Part shown: piece by piece, positions 8,281 through 15,518 of the stretch
Layout of the letters: every line of letters begins with the position of its first letter
Numbering within the stretch: the first letter of the stretch is position 1
NCBI GenBank assembly: GCA_036268355.1
Contig: DATAUG010000223.1
Location: forward strand, 8,378-72,377
DNA length: 64,000 nucleotides
Direction: 5' to 3'
Source of the DNA: DASQPJ01 sp036268355
GTDB taxonomy: Bacteria; Actinomycetota; Actinomycetes; Sporichthyales; Sporichthyaceae
Translations under genes and position numbers: made by a program
Notes under the pieces: model-generated
The model's input: only the letters and a program-made list of their open reading frames with translations
Databases searched by the model: none
What the model was told of the DNA's origin: nothing

Positions 8281-9237
8281 TCACAGGCTCTGCCTGTCGA
8301 GCAGGTAGAAGTGCTTCGGCCGCAACCGCGCCACCCCGAGGATCATCGCCAACAGGATCACGTTCAGCAGCAGTTCGCGCTCCCCGATCGAGTACGGCAC
8401 CTCGGTGGCCGACGGGCCGATCACACCCACCACCAACGCGGTTTCCACCACCGCCATGACGAATGACGCAACCAGCGCGATGGGCAGGCTCATCAGCCCG
8501 CCGACGATCGCCACTGCCATCCCGCGCAGCAGGAAGATGATCAGGTTGATCGGGTCCGGACCGGACTGCGCCGCGATCAGCGCCCCGGCCAGACCCGCGA
8601 TCGCACCGGCACCGGTGTGCACGCCGGTCGAGATCCGCGCGACCTTGACCCCGCACCACGCGGCAGGCTCCGGGTCGTCGGCGATGGCCCGCAGTTGTTG
8701 CCCGGACCGGGACAGGTTCAGGAACAACGCCAGCCCCGCGACCAGCGCGACCGAGATGACAATCGTCGTGGAACGCAACGACGTGAGAACCACCCCGGCA
8801 ATGGTCATGCGCCCGTTGCCGAACGGGCTGGGCGGGATCGACTCCGGTACCACGTTCAGGGTGCTGGAGAAGACCCCGATGGCGATCATCATCGCGCCCA
8901 GGGAGATCACGGTAAGCGTCATCCGCGGCAGAGCCGCGACCTTCGGCCGGGTGACCACAGTTCCGTAGCCGCCGCCCATCGCCCCGCCGATGGCGACCAC
9001 CACCAACAGCCCCAGCAACGGAGGTAGGCCGGGCCGCCTGCCCGGCACCAGCGGGTTGTCGAAAACCAACCACCAGTACAGCAACGCCCCGGACGCCGCG
9101 ATCCCGCCGTGCACGAACGCGATCGTCCGACTCACGCGGTAGGAAAGCACCAGAGCGATGGGGAGAAGTGCGTAGAGACCTGCCTCGGTCACGCCGAGGA
9201 CCAGAACTTGTTTCCACAACTCAAGATGGATGCTCAA
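8281..9237 (-). CDS. livH: branched-chain amino acid-type ABC permease (LivH)
   Basis: A 318-residue permease with about eight helices, the first gene of the operon livH-livF-livMG-padR. Family features include the conserved loop after helix 5 (LRAIADDPEPAAWCGVKV, matching the LivH RAIADNxxxA..G pattern) and the GAxAGLAGAL segment. The start is TTG 9235-9237, preceded by a GAGG-type site; no other in-frame start lies nearby. A 170-base gap separates it from the divergent gene at 9411 and should hold both promoters. Confidence 0.88.
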   Translation of the reverse strand: MSIHLELWKQVLVLGVTEAGLYALLPIALVLSYRVSRTIAFVHGGIAASGALLYWWLVFDNPLVPGRRPGLPPLLGLLVVVAIGGAMGGGYGTVVTRPKVAALPRMTLTVISLGAMMIAIGVFSSTLNVVPESIPPSPFGNGRMTIAGVVLTSLRSTTIVISVALVAGLALFLNLSRSGQQLRAIADDPEPAAWCGVKVARISTGVHTGAGAIAGLAGALIAAQSGPDPINLIIFLLRGMAVAIVGGLMSLPIALVASFVMAVVETALVVGVIGPSATEVPYSIGERELLLNVILLAMILGVARLRPKHFYLLDRQSL

Positions 9238-9410
9238 GGTGCCCGCCTCGGGCCACTAGTGCACAGTGAAGTGTGCGGGACCCTACTCCGACCTCGTCCG
9301 ATGTCAACCGACGCACCGAGGGATGAGGTCCCACACAATCGCCGGCGATCCCTGCGGTCAACCGGCTGACAAGCGCCCATCGAGGACATCGACCCCGGAA
9401 TACTCGTTTC

Positions 9411-9908
9411 GTGGACGAGGAGGGCCCGTCGCGGACCCGGCGGTTGGGGCGGACGACCCGCATCGGGATCATCGCGCTGGCTCTCGGCCTGCTGGGGGGC
9501 GCGATGGTCGGCGCGGTGCGCACTCCACCGTGGACGCCGCTGTACGCGGTGCTGGCCTTCGCCGGCGTCGGCGTGCTCCTGCTGCTGCGGGACGCCCGGG
9601 TCTCGCTCAGCGGCGACCACCTGATCGTGCAGAACCTGTTGCGGGTCTACGCACTGCCACTGGCCGGAATCCGACGGTCCGTCGCCGCCGCACGCGGCGG
9701 GGTCGCGCTGGTCGTCTACTTCCACCCGGACTACCCGCCCTGGCCGGGTGGGCCGCTCCCGCACGGGTGGCGGGCGAAGCACCGCCGCAAGCGCCTTCGC
9801 CAGATCCGGGTGTTCGCATTGATCCAGGACGACGAACTGCTGTCGGAGATCCTGCACCTGGCCGACGACGCCCGGGACGCAATCGAGCGTGGTCGCGCGA
9901 CCGACTGA
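9411..9908 (+). CDS. small membrane protein with PH-like C-terminal region
   Basis: The 165-residue protein has a charged N-terminus, two adjacent transmembrane helices (about residues 18-58) and a cytosolic part with beta strands such as VSLSGDHLIVQNLLRVYALP and GVALVVYFHP. This layout matches actinobacterial two-helix proteins with a bacterial PH domain (inferred by pattern only). The start is GTG 9411 with a weak ribosome site. It is divergent from livH and its end lies 11 bases from the convergent end of dinB. Confidence 0.6.
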   Translation: MDEEGPSRTRRLGRTTRIGIIALALGLLGGAMVGAVRTPPWTPLYAVLAFAGVGVLLLLRDARVSLSGDHLIVQNLLRVYALPLAGIRRSVAAARGGVALVVYFHPDYPPWPGGPLPHGWRAKHRRKRLRQIRVFALIQDDELLSEILHLADDARDAIERGRATD

Positions 9909-9919
9909 ACCACCGGTTT

Positions 9920-11098
9920 TCATCCACGCCGGCCGCCCAACAAGGTGGCCGGGCGCAGCGCATCGGAGCCGAACCGGGCACGGACCGCGTCGGTGGCGGC
10001 CTGGACATCGCCGTCCGCAGCGCCTCCCGCCGCCCACGGCAGAACCAGTTGGACGGCGGTGTCGCGGTCCACGTCGGCCAGCGCCAGGCCGAGCAACGTC
10101 AGGCCGCGTTGCTCGATCATCGGTCGGGCCGCGGCCAGCAACGCCCGGGCCACCGCCAGCACCGTCGCGGTGTGCGCGGTCGACGTCGACAGCGCGCGCG
10201 ACCGCGTGACCGCCGCGTAGTCGTCGAAGCGCAGCCGAAGCACGACGGTGCGCCCCACGCAGCCGGCCGCACGCACCCGGTGCATCACCCGGTCGACCAC
10301 GGCCAGCAGTATCGCGTCGATCTGACCGGCGTCCCGCGGTCGCCGGCCCAGCGCGGTCTGCGAGCCGATCGACCGGCGTCGCGGACCGGACCGGAGTCGC
10401 CCGGAGTCCTGCCCGCCGGCCACCGCGCGCAACCGCCGAGCCGCCGCGGCCCCCACGATGGCGGCCAGTACGTCGGTGGGCAATGCCGCCGCGTCGCCCC
10501 ACGTGGTTATCCCGCGCGCCGTGAGCCGGGACGCCGTGGCCTCGCCGATGCCCCACAGCACGGCTATCGGCAACGGGTCGAGGAACTCCCGCTCCCGATC
10601 CGGCGGCACCAGCAACAGCCCGTCCGGCTTGGCGATCCGACCGGCGACCTTGGCCAGGAAGCGCGTCCGGGCGATGCCGACCGTGATCGGCAACCCCACC
10701 TCCTGCCGGACCCGCGCCCGCAGTCGGGCACCGATCGCCTCCGGCGGCCCGGACAGTCGCCGCAGGCCGGCCACGTCGAGGAAGGCCTCGTCGATCGACA
10801 CGTTCTCCACCAACGGCGTGGTGTCGGCGAAGATCTCGAACACCGCCCGACTGGCCGCCGAGTAGGCCGCGAACCGGGGCGGAACCACCACCGCGTGCGG
10901 GCACAACCGACGCAGCGCGGCCGCGCCCATCGCCGCGCGTACGCCGCATGCCTTGGCCTCGTAGCTGGCCGCCAGGACCACTCCACCGCCCACGACGACC
11001 GGCCGCCCACGCAGCCTCGGGTCGTCGCGCTGCTCCACCGAGGCGAAGAACGCGTCGAGATCTGCGTGAAGGATGTTCGATCCGCCTGCCCACATCAC
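9920..11098 (-). CDS. dinB: Y-family DNA polymerase IV
   Basis: A 392-residue translesion polymerase. Catalytic motifs: HADLDAFFASVEQ with Asp13 near the N-terminus, and SIDEAFLD near residue 100 providing the Asp-Glu metal ligands. The helix-hairpin-helix thumb (LWGIGEATASRLTARGI) and little-finger domain follow. The C-terminus lacks an obvious beta-clamp QLxLF motif, although VQLVLPW near the end could serve. It is preceded by a LexA box 12 bases before the start, so it should be induced by DNA damage. Confidence 0.93.
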   Translation of the reverse strand: MMWAGGSNILHADLDAFFASVEQRDDPRLRGRPVVVGGGVVLAASYEAKACGVRAAMGAAALRRLCPHAVVVPPRFAAYSAASRAVFEIFADTTPLVENVSIDEAFLDVAGLRRLSGPPEAIGARLRARVRQEVGLPITVGIARTRFLAKVAGRIAKPDGLLLVPPDREREFLDPLPIAVLWGIGEATASRLTARGITTWGDAAALPTDVLAAIVGAAAARRLRAVAGGQDSGRLRSGPRRRSIGSQTALGRRPRDAGQIDAILLAVVDRVMHRVRAAGCVGRTVVLRLRFDDYAAVTRSRALSTSTAHTATVLAVARALLAAARPMIEQRGLTLLGLALADVDRDTAVQLVLPWAAGGAADGDVQAATDAVRARFGSDALRPATLLGGRRG

Positions 11099-11110
11099 GG
11101 GACTCTAGTC

Positions 11111-11126
11111 GAACGTATGTTCGAAC
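11111..11126 (-). promoter_or_regulatory. LexA SOS box upstream of dinB
   Basis: TCGAACGTATGTTCGA is a perfect 16-bp match to the actinobacterial LexA operator TCGAAC-N4-GTTCGA. It lies 12 bases before the dinB start on the minus strand, overlapping the expected core promoter, and 8 bases from the end of the sigma factor gene. The match is direct; SOS control is inferred from the known LexA regulon. Confidence 0.9.
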
Positions 11127-11133
11127 GCAATCC

Positions 11134-12144
11134 TCAGCCGAGCGCCTCGCCCGGCGGGCGGCTGGGCAGGCCGAACAGCGGCCAGAGCCGCTCGACGTCG
11201 AGGAAGAAGTTCAACCCGCTGATCGCGCCGTCGTTGATCTCGACGACCTGGATCGCCCACGGGTGATACTCCCCGTCGGTCTCCAGTCGCCATTGCGCGA
11301 AGCCCGGCATCCCGTTGACCCCGATCGGCTGCATTCGCGACCGAGCGCAGGCGGCGCCGCGGCGCCGCAACCAGTCGCCCACCGAGTCCGGACCGCGCAG
11401 CCACAGCGGCAGCGGCGGCATCGACATGACCACGTCGGCGCGCAGCAATTTCACCAACGCGTCGATGTCGTAGTTGACGAACGCCGAGACGTAACGCTCG
11501 AGCAGTTCGCGCTGGCCGGGATCGGCGGGGCGCAGCGGTTGACCGAGGTCGCCGGACCACTCCTGCAGCGTCGCCCGGGCGCGCTGCAACGCGCTGGTCA
11601 CCGACGCCACCGAACTGTCCAGCAACTCCGCGACCTCGGCAGCCGGCCAGCACAACACGTCGCGCAGCACCAGCACGGCCCGCTGCCGGGGCGGCAGCAA
11701 CTGCAACGTGGCCACGAATGCCAGCCGCACCGACTCCCGCGCGGTGATCACGTCTGCGGGGTCGCCGACCTCCGCCAGCACGCGGGAGTCGCTGACCGGT
11801 CCGATCCACACCGAGTCGGCGAGCGCCTCGCCGATCGGCGCGGCCGGCAACGAACTCGGGCGCAGATCCATCGGCCGGGCCCGCCGCTGCCGGGACGCGA
11901 GTGAGTCGAAGCAGACGTTGGTCGCGATGCGGAACAGCCACGACCGCAGGCTCGCGCGGCCTTCGAAGGCGTCCTGGGCACGCCAGGCGCGCAGCATCGT
12001 CTCCTGCACCGCGTCCTCGGCCTCCGACCCGGAGCCGAGCATCCGGTAGCAGTAGCCGGTCAGCGCGACCCGCTGCTCCTCCAGATCGACGTCGAGCGTG
12101 GGCTCGTCGTCCAGCGTCGGTTCGTCGTCCAGCGTCCGGGCCAT
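11134..12144 (-). CDS. ECF sigma factor with C-terminal SnoaL-like domain (SigG/SigX5 type)
   Basis: A 336-residue RNA polymerase sigma-70 factor. Region 2 (about residues 25-95) includes YRMLGSGSEAEDAVQETMLRA, region 4 (about 145-200) includes LPPRQRAVLVLRDVL and the EVAELLDSSVASVTSALQRA recognition helix. The rest (about 210-336) is a SnoaL/NTF2-like domain, as in the SigJ/SigG groups where it modulates activity without an anti-sigma factor. The N-terminus carries a short tandem repeat, TLDDEP twice, from an 18-base DNA duplication. The gene follows DUF899 by 32 bases, so the two are probably one operon. Confidence 0.88.
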   Translation of the reverse strand: MARTLDDEPTLDDEPTLDVDLEEQRVALTGYCYRMLGSGSEAEDAVQETMLRAWRAQDAFEGRASLRSWLFRIATNVCFDSLASRQRRARPMDLRPSSLPAAPIGEALADSVWIGPVSDSRVLAEVGDPADVITARESVRLAFVATLQLLPPRQRAVLVLRDVLCWPAAEVAELLDSSVASVTSALQRARATLQEWSGDLGQPLRPADPGQRELLERYVSAFVNYDIDALVKLLRADVVMSMPPLPLWLRGPDSVGDWLRRRGAACARSRMQPIGVNGMPGFAQWRLETDGEYHPWAIQVVEINDGAISGLNFFLDVERLWPLFGLPSRPPGEALG

Positions 12145-12165
12145 TCCGTCCCCTCTCCCAGGTTC

Positions 12166-12180
12166 CTGACGCTACGTCAG
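12166..12180 (-). terminator. stop-codon hairpin CTGACG-TAG-CGTCAG
   Basis: A 6-bp stem with a 3-base loop. Its 5' arm contains the TGA stop of the DUF899 gene (12177-12179), and it lies in the 32-base gap before the sigma factor start. It is one of several identical-arm hairpins at gene ends here. In this place it might attenuate rather than end transcription. Confidence 0.45.
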
Positions 12181-12824
12181 TTCGCGAACTCGTCGTGGAA
12201 CCGCCACCACTGCTGCGGATAGTCCAGGCCCTCCTCCTGCCGACCCAGCGCGGTCAGGTCCAGCCAGTTGTAGGTGCCCAGGAAGACCTCGGCGCCCCGG
12301 TCCTGCGTCGTGTAGGTGTGCAACACCTCGTCGCCGTCGCGCAGGTAGACGCTGATCGTCGGGCGGTCGCCGTCCGGGGTGTGCGCGCCCAGGTCGACCG
12401 CGAATTCGTCGGAGCAGGACACCCACGGGACGTCCGTCCAGCCCATGCGGGCACGAAAGGCCGCGGTGTCGGACAACGAGGCCCGCGAGGTCACGACGAA
12501 CGAGGTGTCACGGGCGTACAGGTGTGCCAGGTGGCCCAGGTTGTCGATCAGGAACGAACACCCCGAGCAACCCACCGTGGCCCCGGGGCCGTACATGAAG
12601 TGGTAGACGATCAACTGCCGGCGCCCGTCGAACAGATCCACCAGGCCGACCTCGCCGGCGGCGGTCGAGAACTTGTAGTCCTTGTCCACCCGGACCGCGG
12701 GCATCGCGCGCCGCTTGGCGGCCAGCGCGTCCTTGGCGCGGGTCAGCGCCTTCTCCTCGGCCAGCAACGCCACACGGGCCGCCTCGAAGTCCTCGCGGCT
12801 GACGATGTTCTGGGTAGTGGTCAT
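12177..12824 (-). CDS. DUF899 family thioredoxin-fold protein
   Basis: A 215-residue protein with the DUF899 core: a helical N-terminus (DFEAARVALLAEEKALTRAKD), a thioredoxin-like region with YHFMYGPG and GCSGCSF, and the C-terminal DYPQQWWRFHDEF block typical of the family. The CSGC motif could be redox-active. ATG 12822-12824 has a GAGAGG site upstream. DUF899 genes often sit beside SigJ/SigG-type sigma factors, and here the sigma gene follows directly. Biochemical activity is unknown. Confidence 0.88.
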   Translation of the reverse strand: MTTTQNIVSREDFEAARVALLAEEKALTRAKDALAAKRRAMPAVRVDKDYKFSTAAGEVGLVDLFDGRRQLIVYHFMYGPGATVGCSGCSFLIDNLGHLAHLYARDTSFVVTSRASLSDTAAFRARMGWTDVPWVSCSDEFAVDLGAHTPDGDRPTISVYLRDGDEVLHTYTTQDRGAEVFLGTYNWLDLTALGRQEEGLDYPQQWWRFHDEFAN

Positions 12825-13260
12825 CTCACTTGCCTCTCGTAGCTGGGATTCGTACCGACAACCCGTCAGACTCCGGCTGACGGCCGAACTAATCGCAACC
12901 GTAGGCAGTTTGCGCGGCCGGCCGAAAGAACTTCTCCGCCGATTCGTCCTCCACGAGGGCGTGCCGGCTATCGTTTCGACGGTGGAAGTGGCCCACCCAC
13001 CGGTGCCGGCTTCCTGCTGGTCAGCGCCTGGCTGTTGGTCCCGCACCCGGAGCACTTCGGCTGGTTCCGCCGGGTGCTGGTGTTCGTCACCGGGATGGAG
13101 CTGGTCGGGCACTTCGTCTACCCGCCGGCGCGGCCGCGGATGCGCGCCGACCCAAGGCCATCGCTGCCTGTCCCGCTTGGGTTGCGGCCGACCAAAGGTG
13201 GCCGGTGGGCCAGATTCGGTCGGACGTCCGGCACGGATCGGTACCCATAGGGTTGCCGGC
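12825..13260. other. intergenic stretch with a possible gene remnant
   Basis: Promoter region of the DUF899 operon on the left. A plus-strand frame with a TTG at 13035 and stop at 13250 reads WLLVPHPEHFGWFRRVLVF followed by TGMELVGHFVYPPARP, which looks like part of a real membrane protein. It extends open upstream without a proper start or ribosome site. I take it as a possible remnant or very small gene, not as a firm CDS. Confidence 0.3.
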
Positions 13261-13578
13261 ATGGCTTCCTACGTGGCGATCAATGTGTTGACGGTGCCCG
13301 AGGGTGCGGGTGCCCACCTGGAGGAGCGTTTCGGCGCCCGGGCCGGGATGGTCGAGGGCTCGGCGGGTTTCGAGGGGTTCCAGCTGTTGCGCCCGACCCA
13401 GGGCACGGACAAGTACTTCGTGTTCACCCGATGGGCGTCCAAGGACGACTTCGAGGCGTGGCGCGACGGGATGGGTGCCGTCGCCCACGCGCGGGAGGGG
13501 CAGGGCGGACCGCCTGCATCGATGGGCGCCGAGCTCTGGGCGTTCGACGTCGTGATGGACGTCCAACCCAGGACATAG
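13261..13578 (+). CDS. antibiotic biosynthesis monooxygenase (ABM) domain protein
   Basis: A 105-residue single-domain protein of the dimeric alpha/beta-barrel ABM/IsdG-like fold. Conserved features include INVLTVPEGAGAHLEERF at the start, GFEGFQLLRP in the middle strand and a F-TRW-S motif (VFTRWASKDDFEAW). Homologues are small monooxygenases or haem-degrading enzymes; the substrate is not evident. It begins at ATG 13261 and stands alone, separated from the SGNH hydrolase by about 140 bases. Confidence 0.82.
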   Translation: MASYVAINVLTVPEGAGAHLEERFGARAGMVEGSAGFEGFQLLRPTQGTDKYFVFTRWASKDDFEAWRDGMGAVAHAREGQGGPPASMGAELWAFDVVMDVQPRT

Positions 13579-13716
13579 CCTGCGCAAGGCGAACCTCATC
13601 CGTTCGGCCGGCCATGCCTGGGTCGAACGGCCGATATCCGCCGATGTCCGGAACCGGACCCGGGACGGACCCGTCGTACCCCCGTAAGCGAGCGATACGT
13701 GACACGGGGGGCAACG

Positions 13717-14496
13717 ATGGGTATCAGGCTGCGCGCCGCAGGGCGCTTGCGTAGGCGGCGGATGGCGTTGGGCAGCACGGCGCTGGCGACCACCCTCGGC
13801 CTCGGTCTCGCGGGACTGCCCGCACCGGCAGCCGCCGCCACGACCGGCCCGGTGGTCGTCGGCTTCGGCGACTCGGTGCCCACCGGCCTGCACTGCGGCT
13901 GCACGAACTTCGTCCAGCAGTACGCCACGGCCATCGGCGGGACGGCGAACAATCTCGCCCAGAATGGATCGACGAGCCTCAATCTGGTCCATCTGCTGCA
14001 GACCGCCCGAGCCTGGAAGGCGGTCGAGAACGCGAGCGTCGTGGTGATCATGACCGGGGCGAACGACTACAACGGTGCTTTCTACGCGGTCAGCAACGGT
14101 GCCTCGCCGTCGCAGTACAACGCCGTCACCAAACAGGTGAAGGCCAACGTGACCACCGCGGTCAACAAGATCCGCTCGATCAATCCGAACGCGGACGTCG
14201 TGATCGTCGACTACTGGGCGGCCATGGAGGCCGGCAAGGTCGCGCAGCAGAACTACAACGCGGCCACCCAGAAGGCCGCCCTGGAGTCCACCGAAGCCGT
14301 GGACGGTGCGCTGTGGGCGGTAGCCCAGTCGCTGCACACCGACTGGCTGTCGACCTACCAGTTGTACTACCGGCCCGGCATCGACGTGACCAGCCTGCTG
14401 GCATCCGACGGGAACCACCCGGACGCCGCGGGGACCGCCCTGATCGCGGACGCGCTGAACGCACTGCTGCCCGTCACCACCCTGTTGGGCCTCTGA
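13717..14496 (+). CDS. secreted SGNH/GDSL hydrolase
   Basis: A 259-residue exported esterase/lipase-like enzyme. After an Arg-rich signal peptide (LRRRRMALGSTALATTLGLG), block I FGDSVPTG carries the nucleophile Ser near residue 53, block III TGANDY carries the Gly/Asn oxyanion residues near 116, and block V DGNHPD carries the Asp-x-x-His pair near 231. ATG 13717 follows a run of G at good spacing; a GTG at 13699 would add six residues. The substrate is unknown, as usual for the family. Confidence 0.87.
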   Translation: MGIRLRAAGRLRRRRMALGSTALATTLGLGLAGLPAPAAAATTGPVVVGFGDSVPTGLHCGCTNFVQQYATAIGGTANNLAQNGSTSLNLVHLLQTARAWKAVENASVVVIMTGANDYNGAFYAVSNGASPSQYNAVTKQVKANVTTAVNKIRSINPNADVVIVDYWAAMEAGKVAQQNYNAATQKAALESTEAVDGALWAVAQSLHTDWLSTYQLYYRPGIDVTSLLASDGNHPDAAGTALIADALNALLPVTTLLGL

Positions 14497-14518
14497 ACCC
14501 GGCCGTTCGCCGATCGCA

Positions 14519-14547
14519 GTGGGATCTGACGGTTCGTCAGGTCCCAC
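14519..14547. terminator. bidirectional terminator between convergent genes
   Basis: A 13-bp stem with one T-G wobble (GTGGGATCTGACG with CGTCAGGTCCCAC) closes a 3-base loop, between the ends of the SGNH hydrolase (+) and the alpha/beta hydrolase (-). Its inner part is the recurring CTGACG-N3-CGTCAG core. Confidence 0.7.
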
Positions 14548-14559
14548 CGACAGCAGAGC

Positions 14560-15354
14560 TCACGCAGCCGGCGCGGTGCGACTGGAGCCCTCGAGGATTA
14601 CCCCGGCGACGCCGGCCGGGTCGTCCCACATCGGCAGGTGGCCCCAGCCGCGCGGCGTCAGCCAGCGGGTGTGGGCGGGCAACTCCTCGCGCACCCGGCA
14701 GCCCGGGCCCAGGATCACGTCGCGCGTCCCGAACGCAATCGTCACCGGCACGTCGATCACCATGCCGCCGGTGAACCGCTTGCCCGAGGTCGCGGCCAGG
14801 GTGCGCTCGAAACCCTCGGCGCCGACCATCGCGGCAGCGTCGGCCAACAGCGCCTGCCGGGGCATGCGCCACGGGCGGCCCACCACGTTCGCGGTCAACG
14901 CCATCCGCAACGGGGCGATCCGGGTCAGCGGCGCGAGCACCGGGTCCAGCCGGGCCGGCATGTCGTGGATGCCGCGGACCTGCCACTTCGTGTACCTGGG
15001 CACCCGGCCGCGCCACAGGCCGGCCGGGGATATCCCGGTCACCGACGCGACCGCGCCCAGCCGGCCCATCTCGAGCGCGACCCAGCCGCCCAACGAGTTG
15101 CCGGCCACGTGCGGACGGGCTGCCCCGATCGCGGCGCAGAACTCCACGACGGCCGCGGTCAGCCCGCGAACCGTGAGATCCTGGCCGGGGCGCAGGGGGC
15201 TCGCCCCGAATCCGGGCAGGTCGATCGAGACGACCTCGCGGTGTCCGGTCAGGTACGGGAGCAGCGGCGCCCAGACCTCCTTGCGCGACCCGATGCCGTG
15301 GATCAGCAGCAAGACCGGTCCCTCGCCGGCGCGGGTGTAGGCGATTGCGGTCAT
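14560..15354 (-). CDS. alpha/beta hydrolase
   Basis: A 264-residue hydrolase. The oxyanion-hole HG motif is LIHGIGS (about residue 19), the nucleophile elbow is GNSLGG (Ser near 96), an acid candidate is FGTRD (about 213) and the catalytic His is in GWGHLPMWDDP near the C-terminus. A lid of basic and aromatic residues lies between. The gene is divergent from fadE across a promoter region with two operator-like repeats, so a lipid-related substrate and shared control are possible but unproven. Confidence 0.85.
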   Translation of the reverse strand: MTAIAYTRAGEGPVLLLIHGIGSRKEVWAPLLPYLTGHREVVSIDLPGFGASPLRPGQDLTVRGLTAAVVEFCAAIGAARPHVAGNSLGGWVALEMGRLGAVASVTGISPAGLWRGRVPRYTKWQVRGIHDMPARLDPVLAPLTRIAPLRMALTANVVGRPWRMPRQALLADAAAMVGAEGFERTLAATSGKRFTGGMVIDVPVTIAFGTRDVILGPGCRVREELPAHTRWLTPRGWGHLPMWDDPAGVAGVILEGSSRTAPAA

Positions 15355-15405
15355 CGGGAGCTCCGGGCCGGGCGGGCAGGGAATGCGGCACTGATTTTGC
15401 GTGAC

Positions 15406-15449
15406 TTGACGCCAAGTTACTGCTGAGTATGGTACGTTACTGACGAGTA
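15406..15449 (+). promoter_or_regulatory. fadE promoter with two operator-like repeats
   Basis: TTGACG (15406-15411) and TATGGT (15428-15433), 16 bases apart, look like -35 and -10 boxes. Two copies of TACT-N4-AGTA lie at 15418-15429 and 15438-15449, exactly 20 bases apart, each preceded by GT. The first fills the -35/-10 spacer and the second covers the start region. This is the arrangement expected for a repressor, perhaps TetR or GntR type, but the regulator is not identified. Confidence 0.6.
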
Positions 15450-15518
15450 GGTGAGGGTAGCCCCTTACTCCGAAAGTGCCCGAATCTGATTACCCGGCGA
15501 TCCGTGGAGGCGAGTCCC

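Noticed and set aside
13035..13250. Stand-alone 71-residue gene
   Set aside because: TTG start without a ribosome site and an open frame continuing upstream; better described as a possible remnant.
12682..13578. 298-codon plus-strand frame ending with the ABM monooxygenase
   Set aside because: Only the last 105 codons match the family and begin at an ATG; the rest is antisense to DUF899 or noncoding.
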